Positions 21,201 through 29,155 of a stretch of DNA of 64,000 bases are shown here, one piece after another. Every line of letters begins with the position of its first letter. Position 1 is the stretch's first letter. The DNA comes from Caulobacter sp. FWC2 (GTDB lineage Bacteria; Pseudomonadota; Alphaproteobacteria; Caulobacterales; Caulobacteraceae). Where the stretch lies: contig NZ_PEBF01000001.1 in NCBI RefSeq assembly GCF_002742625.1, forward strand, positions 3,906,001-3,970,000. The letters are read 5' to 3'. The notes beneath the pieces were generated by a model. It did no database searches and was not told the DNA's origin. It was given only the letters and a program-made list of their open reading frames with translations. The translations under genes and the position numbers were made by a program.

Positions 21201-21530
21201 AGGCCGTTCCCCCTAATTAGCCCCTGTGGGGCAGTGTTTTTGTTACGCGCCGGAAGCATTTCCGACTGCTCTTCCCGTCCCGCGAGCCCTGGAGAAACAA
21301 CCAAAGCACGAGGTACTAGTTAGCGGTAACATCGGTCGCTGACGGCTGCAATGGCAAAATGACAGCGCTGGCAGGATTTTTTCAAGCCCGTCCGAACGGA
21401 TTTTTATGGCCCGTAAATCGGCCCGCCGGCGTCAACGCACACAACCTGACACGCGCGCGAGTCTGGACTTCGCGCCCTGGTTGCCCACTATTTCAGGATG
21501 GTAACCGGTGTCCAGCGGACAATTCGGCGC
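21201..21530. other. intergenic region between two TonB receptor genes
   Basis: 330 bases without a convincing gene. It must hold the promoter of the receptor starting at 21200. I see two imperfect CG-centred palindromes, AGTTAGCGGTAACA (21318-21331) and TGGTAACCGGTGTCCA (21499-21514), and a short GCCCC/GGGGC hairpin at 21220-21232 in the leader. The A/T-rich stretch near 21376-21408 could contain promoter elements. Confidence 0.5.
21318..21331. promoter_or_regulatory. candidate LacI-type operator upstream of TonB receptor
   Basis: AGTTAGCGGTAACA is an imperfect palindrome with a CG centre, 118 bases upstream of the receptor start at 21200. Its reverse complement TGTTACCGCTAACT agrees at 11 of 14 positions with the site in front of the LacI gene at 62136 (62017-62030). 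Confidence 0.4.
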
Positions 21531-24497
21531 TTATAGCCGCATGCGAATGCCGAAACCGAACGAGCGCCCCGAGCGGCCGATCTGCAGCGGGCGGTTGCGC
21601 TGGCCCTCATAGGCGGCCTCGACCGTGTCGGTCAGGTTGCTGGCCTCGACGTACAGCGAGACGCGCCGGCTGAGGTCGTAAGAGCCGGCCGCGTCCAGAT
21701 AACCGGCGCTGGCGACCACGAAGCTGGACACTCCTCCCCCCTGCATGTCGGCCTCGGAGCCGAACGGAGAGCGCCAGGTCCAGGAGAGATGGGCGTGCAG
21801 CGGCCCGCGCTCGACAAAGGGGCTGATCGACCAGGATAGACGCGAGACGCCGTTCAGCCGCCCGCGCCGGCCCTGATCGTCACGGCTGGCGGCGTCGACC
21901 CAGGTCGCGCTGGCCCACACCCCGAGTCCGTGGGCGAAGCGCCGGCTGAAGGCGGCTTCCAGGCCCGTGACCTTCGCCTCGCCCGCATTGCGCGGTCGGG
22001 ACATCATCACCGTGGCCACGACCGGCGGCCCAGCGCGGGTGGCGAAGGCCAAGCGCTCGGGCTGGGCCGAGACGACGATGAAGTCGTCGATGGTCTTGTG
22101 GAACACCGCCAGGCTGACGCCGCCGAAACCTTTGAATTCACGCTCCAGCGAAAGGTCGTAGTTGGTGGCCAGGTACGGCTTCAGCGCCGGATTGCCGCCG
22201 ACGCCGGAGAACAGCGTCCCAGGTGCGGGGTGGTCGATCTCGGCCTGGCCGCGCTGGTAGAGGATCGAGACCAGGCTGCTGGCCGGCACGGTGGCAGAGC
22301 GCAGGTCGGCCAGCGACGGCCGGGTGATGCTGCGCGAGGCGGCCAGCCGCAGCCGCCAGTGCGGGTCGAGGGCGATCGCCAAGTTGGCGCTGGGCAGCAC
22401 CACCGCGTGAGCGCCAGCGTAGCGGACCGGCTTGACGTCGATATAGCCCGTCGACGAAACGCCCAGCAGCGTGCCGGCTACGTCCGTCCGTGTCCGCGCG
22501 GTCCGCACGCCGACATTCCCCGTCGTCGGCAGGCCCAGCACGGTCGTCGAAAAATCCAGTCGTCCGTAACCGGCCAGGATCCGCTCGCCGACCTTGTAGG
22601 AGCCTTGCAGGTCCGCGCCGGTGGGGACCAGATCCTGGGCGTCGACAATCACCCCGTCCGCCTCGCCCGGCAGCACGAAGCCGGCGCGAAAGGCGGTGAA
22701 GTCGGCGGCTGTCCAGGCGGGCGGCCGCGCGGCGATCAGGCGGTCGAAGGCGTCGCTGGGGGCGCCGACGTCGAAGAAGCCGGCGTCGACGACCGTCCCG
22801 ATGCGCGGCGCGGCCTCGCGGTCGCGTCGCTGGAAGTCGCGCCCCCGATCGGTGGCCTGGCCGCCCAGGCGCAGGCGTTCGAAACGCAGCGGTCCCAGCG
22901 TCCAGTCGACCGACCGCTCGGCGGCGACCAAGGCGGTGACGTCATGGTCCTCTACGTGGGTGGCGCGCACCCCATAGCGAGAGAAGGTCAGTTGGACGGG
23001 ATCGCTCAGGTCGAAGGGCGTCGACAGCAGCGGCGCCTTGCGGCGCTCGACGAGGTTGGGCCCCAGGTCGAAGCTGTAGGAGACACCCAGGGGGCTGACC
23101 GCGCCAATCCGCTGCAACGGCGTGTCGAGGTTGGAGCGGGCGCTGGACAGGCTGAGGCGCGGTTCCAGGGTCCAGGCGCCGGCGTCGGCCTTCACGGCCA
23201 CGCTCAGGGAGACGTTCTCATGAACCTGGTCGGAGACTTCCAGGTTGTTGCCGATCTGGCCGGCGGTGATGCGTCCGCCGAGCAGAGTGCGGCCCTCGAT
23301 CCGCGCGCCCCCTGCCGCCAGGACCTGGGCGGCATAGTCGCCGACCGTATAGACGACGCGGTCCTCGCGGATACTGTTGTCGAAACGCGAAGCGAGGGCG
23401 TCCACATACAGCGTGGCGCTCGGCGCGACCCGCCATTCGGCCCCGACGAAGGCCGTGGTCCGCGCCCGCTGTTCCTGCTCGACCGTGGTTCGGATATCCT
23501 CGGGCGTGGTCAAGGTCGCGCCGTTGACGACAAGGTCTCGATAGCGGGAGATCTGGAAGCGGTCGTACTGCACCTCTCGCCGCTCGGTGGACACGCCGGC
23601 CACCAAGCCCAGCCGACCATCGGCCCGCCGCCAGCGGCCGGATACGGCGACATCCGGCGAGACCACGCCCGAGCGGGCCTCGGCATGGGCGTCGGCGCGG
23701 ATCGACAGATATGACGGTCCTTCCAGCCCCCGCACCGTGCGGATGTCGATGTTCGAGCCGATGCCGCCGTCGACCAGATCGGCCGTCGCCGACTTGGCCA
23801 CCACGGCCCCGGCCAGCAGATCGGCCGAGAGAGCGCGGAATCGGAACTGCCGGCCGCTCTGGGTGGAGTTGCGGATGTTCTCGTTGAACGCCACCGGCGC
23901 GCCGTTCAGGGTCACCGACTGGAACAGCGGCCCCAGACCCCGGACGCTGACGAACTGCCCCTCGCCCACCTCGCGCTCGATGGCCACGCCCGGCACGCGT
24001 TGCAGGGCCTCGGCGAGGTTGGCGGCCGGGAGCTCGCCGATCCGGCCGGCCGAGACGGCGTCGACAATGGCGTCGGCCCGGCGCTTCTGGAGCAGGGAGT
24101 CCTCGATCCCGGCCACGAAGGCGGCGGTGATCGTGACCGCCTCCAGGTCGACGGGCGCCTCAGGGACGGGCGCGAAACGGCGTGGCGCCGGCGCCGCCTC
24201 CGCCCAGACGCGCACCGAGGTCTCGTCGGCGATCTCGTAGCGCAGGCCGGTGCCCGCCAGCAGGCGCTTCAGCGCCTCGCGCCACGGCATGGTCCCGGTG
24301 ACGGCGTTGGCCCGGTAGGCGCGGCCTGGCTCGGTTGAAAACGCGAAGGCGCAGCCCGCCTTCAAGCACAGCGCCATCAGGGCGGCGCGGGCGTCCTGGG
24401 CCGGAATGTCGAAACGCGAAGCCGGGCCTTGCGCGAAGGCCGGCGCGGTCGCGGTCAGCGCCGCGATCGTCAGGGCGGACACGCGGCGGAATGACAT
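21531..24497 (-). CDS. TonB-dependent receptor with STN signalling domain
   Basis: 988-residue outer-membrane receptor. After the signal peptide (APAFAQ, about residue 23), an STN/secretin-like domain spans about 26-100 (ASRFDIPAQDARAALMALC through RYEIADETSVRVW), which talks to a FecR anti-sigma factor. The plug has LPAANLAEALQRVPGVAIER and VRGLGPLFQSVTLNG; the barrel ends FGFGIRMRL. It lies directly downstream of the FecR-like gene (76 bases) and the ECF sigma gene, giving a complete FecI-FecR-FecA-like layout. A ligand in the medium would trigger transcription through this chain. The ligand is unknown; a sugar or iron complex is possible. Confidence 0.93.
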   Translation of the reverse strand: MSFRRVSALTIAALTATAPAFAQGPASRFDIPAQDARAALMALCLKAGCAFAFSTEPGRAYRANAVTGTMPWREALKRLLAGTGLRYEIADETSVRVWAEAAPAPRRFAPVPEAPVDLEAVTITAAFVAGIEDSLLQKRRADAIVDAVSAGRIGELPAANLAEALQRVPGVAIEREVGEGQFVSVRGLGPLFQSVTLNGAPVAFNENIRNSTQSGRQFRFRALSADLLAGAVVAKSATADLVDGGIGSNIDIRTVRGLEGPSYLSIRADAHAEARSGVVSPDVAVSGRWRRADGRLGLVAGVSTERREVQYDRFQISRYRDLVVNGATLTTPEDIRTTVEQEQRARTTAFVGAEWRVAPSATLYVDALASRFDNSIREDRVVYTVGDYAAQVLAAGGARIEGRTLLGGRITAGQIGNNLEVSDQVHENVSLSVAVKADAGAWTLEPRLSLSSARSNLDTPLQRIGAVSPLGVSYSFDLGPNLVERRKAPLLSTPFDLSDPVQLTFSRYGVRATHVEDHDVTALVAAERSVDWTLGPLRFERLRLGGQATDRGRDFQRRDREAAPRIGTVVDAGFFDVGAPSDAFDRLIAARPPAWTAADFTAFRAGFVLPGEADGVIVDAQDLVPTGADLQGSYKVGERILAGYGRLDFSTTVLGLPTTGNVGVRTARTRTDVAGTLLGVSSTGYIDVKPVRYAGAHAVVLPSANLAIALDPHWRLRLAASRSITRPSLADLRSATVPASSLVSILYQRGQAEIDHPAPGTLFSGVGGNPALKPYLATNYDLSLEREFKGFGGVSLAVFHKTIDDFIVVSAQPERLAFATRAGPPVVATVMMSRPRNAGEAKVTGLEAAFSRRFAHGLGVWASATWVDAASRDDQGRRGRLNGVSRLSWSISPFVERGPLHAHLSWTWRSPFGSEADMQGGGVSSFVVASAGYLDAAGSYDLSRRVSLYVEASNLTDTVEAAYEGQRNRPLQIGRSGRSFGFGIRMRL

Positions 24498-24573
24498 GCG
24501 GCGACTGGTGAAAACCCCGGCGCAGCTAGGCGCTCAGGGTCTCGTAGCGGCCCTTCATGACAGACTTGCGAAG

Positions 24574-25575
24574 CTATCTCGCCGTGGCGACGACCTCGCC
24601 CGGAGCGGTGCTTTTCAGCACCACCGGCAGCACCTTGGCGGCGCGATCGATCACCGTGCCCTGGCCGTCCAGCGGCAGCATGGCGGTGACGCGCTGGCGG
24701 CCCAGGGCCGGGTCGGCCAGGCGGATCCTGGCGTCGGTATAGCGGCCCAGCTCGGCCAGGACCTCGGACAGCGCCGCGTCCTGGAAGACCAGTCGGCGCT
24801 GGCGCCAGGCGACGGCCGTGGCCGGATCGATGCGGGCCTCGCGCCGCACCGCGCGACCGGCCTGGTAGCTGACCTGGTCGCCAGGGACGAGACGGACGGG
24901 CTCGGTCGAGAATCGGGGCTGCGAAACCTCGACCGAGCCCTCCAGCAGCTCCACCCGGGCACGGCCGTCGCGGAGGCTCGTGGCGAAGTGGGTGCCGGTG
25001 ACGATGACTTGCCGGTCGGCCAGGGCCACCTGGAACGGATGGGCCTTGTCGTGGGCGACCGCGAAATAGGCTCCGCCCTTGTCCAAAACGAGGCGACGCA
25101 CCTTGCCGTCGACCTTGGCGCGCAGGGTGGTGGCGGTGTCCAGCGTGACGACCGAGCCGTCGGCCAGGGTCACGTCGCGGATCTCGCCGACGGCGGTCGT
25201 GTAGATCGCGGCGCCGGACAGAGGGTCTTGGAAGCGGGTGAGCAGAGTTGGAGCGATGGCCACGGTCAGAACGGCGGCGACCAGACCCCCGGCCAGGGCC
25301 ACCGGCGTCCAGACAGCCTTCGGGCGGCGACGACCGGCCGTAGGCGCGGGCGGGATCAGATTGAGTTCGCCGAGCAGTTCGGCCCGCAGATCCCGCGTCT
25401 CGCGCAGCAGAGCCTTGGCGTCCTGATAGTCGGCGAGGTTCCGCGGATCGGCCGCCAGCCAGCGCTCGAAGGCCGCCAGGGTCGAGCGCGGCGCGTCGGG
25501 GCGGCCCAGGCGCACGACCCAGTCCTCCGCGGTGCGCGGCTTGGCTTCGAACAGGCTGGCGAGACGATCGAGCAT
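24574..25575 (-). CDS. FecR-family anti-sigma / signal transducer
   Basis: 333-residue inner-membrane protein. The N-terminal cytoplasmic part has the DUF4880-like sigma-binding pattern (AEDWVVRLGRPDAPRSTLAAFERWLAADPRN). One transmembrane helix lies at about 92-112 (LAGGLVAAVLTVAIAPTLL). The periplasmic FecR domain holds VGEIRDVTLADGSVVTLDT and GGAYFAVAHDKAHPFQV, followed by VTGTHFAT. The C-terminal part resembles an STN fold that contacts the receptor. It lies between the sigma and receptor genes on the same strand. Confidence 0.92.
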   Translation of the reverse strand: MLDRLASLFEAKPRTAEDWVVRLGRPDAPRSTLAAFERWLAADPRNLADYQDAKALLRETRDLRAELLGELNLIPPAPTAGRRRPKAVWTPVALAGGLVAAVLTVAIAPTLLTRFQDPLSGAAIYTTAVGEIRDVTLADGSVVTLDTATTLRAKVDGKVRRLVLDKGGAYFAVAHDKAHPFQVALADRQVIVTGTHFATSLRDGRARVELLEGSVEVSQPRFSTEPVRLVPGDQVSYQAGRAVRREARIDPATAVAWRQRRLVFQDAALSEVLAELGRYTDARIRLADPALGRQRVTAMLPLDGQGTVIDRAAKVLPVVLKSTAPGEVVATAR

Positions 25576-25659
25576 CTTGGCGGTTAGGCTTTCCCAAAGA
25601 GCGGCGCGGCCCGGTCCTGCCCGGGGCGTATCTTCACAACGATCGTCAAGCCGAACACC

Positions 25660-26148
25660 TCAGGTCCCCCGCGCGGCTTTCAGCCGTCGTAGCGCTTCGG
25701 CCAGGTGCTTTTCCACCATGCTGACCGACACGCCCAGGCGATCGGCGATCTGGCGATAGCTGAGATCCTCGAAGCGGTGCAGCAGGAAGGCGTCGCGGCA
25801 GCGCGGCGGCAGCTCGCGGATGGCGGCGGCGACGCCGGCCAGGTCCTGGCGGGCGATCGAGCGGCGGTCGGCGGCGGGATCCTCGCTGGGGGCGTTCTCC
25901 CAGGCCGCGGTCGTGTCGTCGGTATCGAGCCACAGGGTGCGGGCCCGCTCGCGGCCGGCCTGCTTCCAGTGGTCCTTCAGAAGGTTCTTGGCGATGGCGA
26001 ACAGCAGCGGCCGGCTGTCGGCCTGGCCGATCTCGTGGCCAGCGCGATGGAAGCGCGCGAAGGTCTCCTGGACGATATCCTCGGCGTCTTCCAGCGACTG
26101 GCCGCGCCGTTGGAGGAACACCACCAGTTCGGCGCGCAGGCCCGTCAT
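25660..26148 (-). CDS. ECF RNA polymerase sigma factor (FecI-like)
   Basis: 162-residue sigma-70 family ECF factor. Region 2 is seen as LEDAEDIVQETFARFHRAG. Region 4 is LPPRCRDAFLLHRFEDLSYRQIADRLGVSVSMVEKHL, containing the HTH that reads the -35 box. It starts at ATG 26148 behind GGGGAAG. It should be held at the membrane by the FecR-like protein encoded 84 bases downstream. Likely targets are the adjacent receptor genes. Confidence 0.93.
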   Translation of the reverse strand: MTGLRAELVVFLQRRGQSLEDAEDIVQETFARFHRAGHEIGQADSRPLLFAIAKNLLKDHWKQAGRERARTLWLDTDDTTAAWENAPSEDPAADRRSIARQDLAGVAAAIRELPPRCRDAFLLHRFEDLSYRQIADRLGVSVSMVEKHLAEALRRLKAARGT

Positions 26149-26188
26149 GCCGCTTCCCCAGTCGCTCCCCTTGCGCGGACGCGCCGAA

Positions 26189-26216
26189 GCGCTCCCCCCG
26201 GCGAAGGGGGGAGCGC
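26189..26216. repeat. intergenic hairpin (REP-like or terminator)
   Basis: Perfect 11-base-pair inverted repeat, GCGCTCCCCCC (26189-26199) with GGGGGGAGCGC (26206-26216), loop GGCGAA. It lies between the stop of the 26241-29024 receptor and the sigma gene start. No T-run follows on either strand, so it may be one copy of a dispersed palindromic element rather than a classical terminator. Confidence 0.55.
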
Positions 26217-26240
26217 GCCCGGTGATGGCGTCCAGCGGGC

Positions 26241-29024
26241 TCAGAAGTTCATCCGAAGGCCGAGCGAGAAGCGTCGTCCCGACTTCTCGTACATGGTCGG
26301 GAAGGACGGATCCATCGTGTAGCCCTTGGTGACCTCGTCGGTGACGTTGATCCCCTCCAGGCTCAGCTGGATGCGCTCGTTGATGTTGTAGCTGATCGAG
26401 ATGTCGGTCTGGCCGTAGCCCGAGCGCCAGATCGGATACATCTCGTAGCCGATGCCTTCGACGTACTTGCCCTTGTAGTTATAGGATACGCGCGCCTGGA
26501 ACTTGTCGTTCTCGTAGTAGAGCGTGAAGTTGTAGGCCTTGTCGGCCAGGCCCACCGGCGGGGTCGGAATACCGATCAGCGACTGGCCGCTCAGCGAGCT
26601 GTCCAGGATCGTGTAGTTGGCGTTGATCCCGAAGCCCTTGGCCGGCTCCCAGAACAGGCCGAACGGCACGATGGCGACCATCTCGACGCCGTCGACATTG
26701 TACGAACCGGCGGCGTTGATCGGCTGGTAGACGTCGAAGTCGTAGACGCCGTCGATCGTGCCGTTGGCGTTGTACTTGGTGACGCCCTTGACCGTGCCCG
26801 TCAGGGCCTGGCGGACGACGCCCTCGATCTTCTTCTTGAAGTACGAGACCGCCAGCAGGCCGCCTTCCGGCAGGTACTTCTCAACGCCCACTTCGTACTG
26901 TTCGGCGAAGGTCGGCTTCAGGCCCGGATTGCCGTCGGTAAAGCGGAACGAGTTGAAGCTGGCGGTGCGCTTGTAGGCCAGGTCGGTCAGGGCCGGACGC
27001 ATGAGGGTCTTCGAGGCCGCGCCGCGCAGCACGATGCTGTCGGTGATGTCGGCGGTGAAGTTCACGCTGGGCAGCAGCTTGTTGTAGCTGCCGTCGCTGG
27101 ACACTGGCGCGGGGGTGTAGGTGGTGCCGCCGGTCGTCGTCTGCACCTGGTGGTAGCCCGACGAGGTGATCGAGGTGTCGACGTAGCGGACGCCGCCGTT
27201 CACCGCGACCGGCACGGGGCCGACGTCGAAGCCGAGGTCGGCCATGGCGTAGACGCTCGTGACCTTCTCATCGACCTTGTAGTAGTCGCCCGGCGTGAAC
27301 GGCGTGGTGAAGCCGGCGTAGCGGAAGGTCTTGCGCGCGTAGTCGTTGGAGATCTGGCTCCAGTTCAGGTCGCGGACCGTGTAGTCGCCGCCTGGAACCA
27401 GATCGCCGATCGGGGTCAGCGGGCTGTCGGCCATGGTGCGGGTGTTGAGGTAGGCGCTGCTGCCCGGGCCGGGGCCCTGGATGTTCAGCGCGCCGTAGCG
27501 GCGCTCCTTCGATTTGTCGGTATAGCGGGCGCCGATCTGGATGGTCTTCAGCGCCGGGAAGAAGCCGATGGCGAACTCCTTCGTGTAGTCCGCCTGGGCG
27601 GCGTATTTGTCGTCGGTGATCTTCTCGAGGGTCGTCTCATAGGCCTCGAACAGGTACTTCGACGGCGAATTGTACATATCGATCGAGGCCGGGTTGGCGC
27701 TCTTGATCGTCTCGCCGCCGGTGGCCGTCCAGCGGGTGCGCGACGGGGCGTAGGCCACGTGCTTCAGGTTCGAATAGTCGAGCGTCTTCTTGGCGCCCGA
27801 ATAGCCGGCCAGGGCGTGCAGCTTCCAGGTCTCGCCGCGCCAGTTCAGCTCCGAGCCGAACTGGGCGTAGTCGGTCTTGTTGATCTGCTCCTTGCTGAGC
27901 ATCTCGTGCTGGGTCGCGGTGTAGGAGACGTCGCGCAGCACGACCATGTTGTAGTCGGCCAGGGTGGTCTTGTCGTAGCTGTGGATGGTCTCCAGCGTGC
28001 TCTTGCTCGAGGCCGAATAGGCCGCCGCGTCGTACTGGTCCTCGGTGGCGTCATAGCCGCCCAGCATCAGGTCGAAGGCGATGTCGAAATTGGCCGACGG
28101 CTTGTACTGCAGCGAGCCGGTGCCGCCCCACTGCTTCTGGGTGTTCATGTAGGCGCGGTCGCCGACCTTGTCCTGAAAGATGATGCGGCCGGTCTCGTCG
28201 CGATTGGTGTTGCTCTTGACCACGACGCCGGCGTCACGGGCCAGGACGGCGGCGGCCTGCGAGGCGCGCGTGCCGCCGGCTTCCAGGAAGCGGAACATCG
28301 GGCGGAAGTTGATGCCCGAGTTGGAGTCGGTGCGGTTCGAACGGCGCGCGGCCGAGAACGACACCAGGCCGCCCCAGTTCCCCCACGTGTCGCTGGCCAG
28401 GAAGGCGACCTTGGGGTCGGTCTTCTTGGAGATCGAGTTGTAGGCGCCTTCGGTCGAGGCGATCAGCTTGCGGCCGCTGTAGTCGAACGGGCGAGCCGTC
28501 GAGATGTAGACCGAACCGGCGATGCCGCCTTCCTCGTCGGCGGCGCGCGGCGACTTCTGCACCGTCACCTGCTGGATGACTTCCGAGGCGAAGATGTCGA
28601 ACTCGACGTCACGGCCGCCGCTGCCCGAGGCCGTCGCCAGGTTGTTGATGGTGACGAAGGTGAACTCGCTGGGCAGGCCACGGACGCTGACCCGGCCGCC
28701 CAGGCCCTTGTTGCGCTCGATGGTCACGCCCGGCATGCGCTGCAGCGCCTCGGCCAGGTTCTGCTCGGGGAAGTTGGCGACGTCGGTGGCCACGATCGAG
28801 TCCGAGAAGCCGGTCGTCTCGCGCTTCATGTCCACGGCCTTTTCCAGGCTGCGGCGATAGCTGCCGGTGACGACGACTTCCTCGACCTGGGCGTTGTCGG
28901 CGGCCGCCGCGGCGACGGCCTGGGCTTGTGCGCCCGTCGCCGAGAACAGGCCGATGGCGGCGCAGCTGGTCATCAGCCAGGCCAGGCGGCCCGCACGGCC
29001 GCCGTTCGAGTTCAGTCCGATCAT
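26241..29024 (-). CDS. TonB-dependent receptor
   Basis: 927-residue outer-membrane transporter of the Caulobacter/Xanthomonas type, without STN domain. The signal peptide ends near ATGAQAQA (about residue 35). The TonB box region is VEEVVVTGSYRRSLEKAVD. The plug has FPEQNLAEALQRMPGVTIER and VSVRGLPSEFTFVTINN, and the barrel ends RFSLGLRMNF. It is upstream of the sigma/FecR/STN-receptor trio (92 bases) and downstream of the PLC-phosphatase gene (131 bases), all on the minus strand. It could import a product released by the PLC/phosphatase protein, but this is inference from position. Confidence 0.92.
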   Translation of the reverse strand: MIGLNSNGGRAGRLAWLMTSCAAIGLFSATGAQAQAVAAAAADNAQVEEVVVTGSYRRSLEKAVDMKRETTGFSDSIVATDVANFPEQNLAEALQRMPGVTIERNKGLGGRVSVRGLPSEFTFVTINNLATASGSGGRDVEFDIFASEVIQQVTVQKSPRAADEEGGIAGSVYISTARPFDYSGRKLIASTEGAYNSISKKTDPKVAFLASDTWGNWGGLVSFSAARRSNRTDSNSGINFRPMFRFLEAGGTRASQAAAVLARDAGVVVKSNTNRDETGRIIFQDKVGDRAYMNTQKQWGGTGSLQYKPSANFDIAFDLMLGGYDATEDQYDAAAYSASSKSTLETIHSYDKTTLADYNMVVLRDVSYTATQHEMLSKEQINKTDYAQFGSELNWRGETWKLHALAGYSGAKKTLDYSNLKHVAYAPSRTRWTATGGETIKSANPASIDMYNSPSKYLFEAYETTLEKITDDKYAAQADYTKEFAIGFFPALKTIQIGARYTDKSKERRYGALNIQGPGPGSSAYLNTRTMADSPLTPIGDLVPGGDYTVRDLNWSQISNDYARKTFRYAGFTTPFTPGDYYKVDEKVTSVYAMADLGFDVGPVPVAVNGGVRYVDTSITSSGYHQVQTTTGGTTYTPAPVSSDGSYNKLLPSVNFTADITDSIVLRGAASKTLMRPALTDLAYKRTASFNSFRFTDGNPGLKPTFAEQYEVGVEKYLPEGGLLAVSYFKKKIEGVVRQALTGTVKGVTKYNANGTIDGVYDFDVYQPINAAGSYNVDGVEMVAIVPFGLFWEPAKGFGINANYTILDSSLSGQSLIGIPTPPVGLADKAYNFTLYYENDKFQARVSYNYKGKYVEGIGYEMYPIWRSGYGQTDISISYNINERIQLSLEGINVTDEVTKGYTMDPSFPTMYEKSGRRFSLGLRMNF

Positions 29025-29064
29025 CCGCTCAATCCCCGAGGTGTTGTTTGCGACGGCGGCAGGA

Positions 29065-29082
29065 CCGAACGCGCTCGTTCGG
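29065..29082 (-). terminator. hairpin between PLC-phosphatase gene and TonB receptor
   Basis: CCGAACG (29065-29071) pairs with CGTTCGG (29076-29082) around CGCT. It lies in the 131-base gap after the phospholipase stop (29156). It has no clear T-tail on the minus strand, so it might be a leader structure of the receptor mRNA instead. Confidence 0.35.
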
Positions 29083-29155
29083 CCTACGCCCCCGACGGCT
29101 TCAACGACGGCCCCGGACGCCCCCTCAGCGGCGATATGTGGATTTCATCAAAACT

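Noticed and set aside
21220..21232. GCCCC/GGGGC hairpin followed by T-rich bases on the plus strand
   Set aside because: No plus-strand gene precedes it, and the stem is only 5 bp; more likely part of the receptor leader.
21359..21673. Small plus-strand frame of 104 codons in the receptor intergenic region
   Set aside because: Its second half is antisense to the STN receptor, and the product shows no family features.
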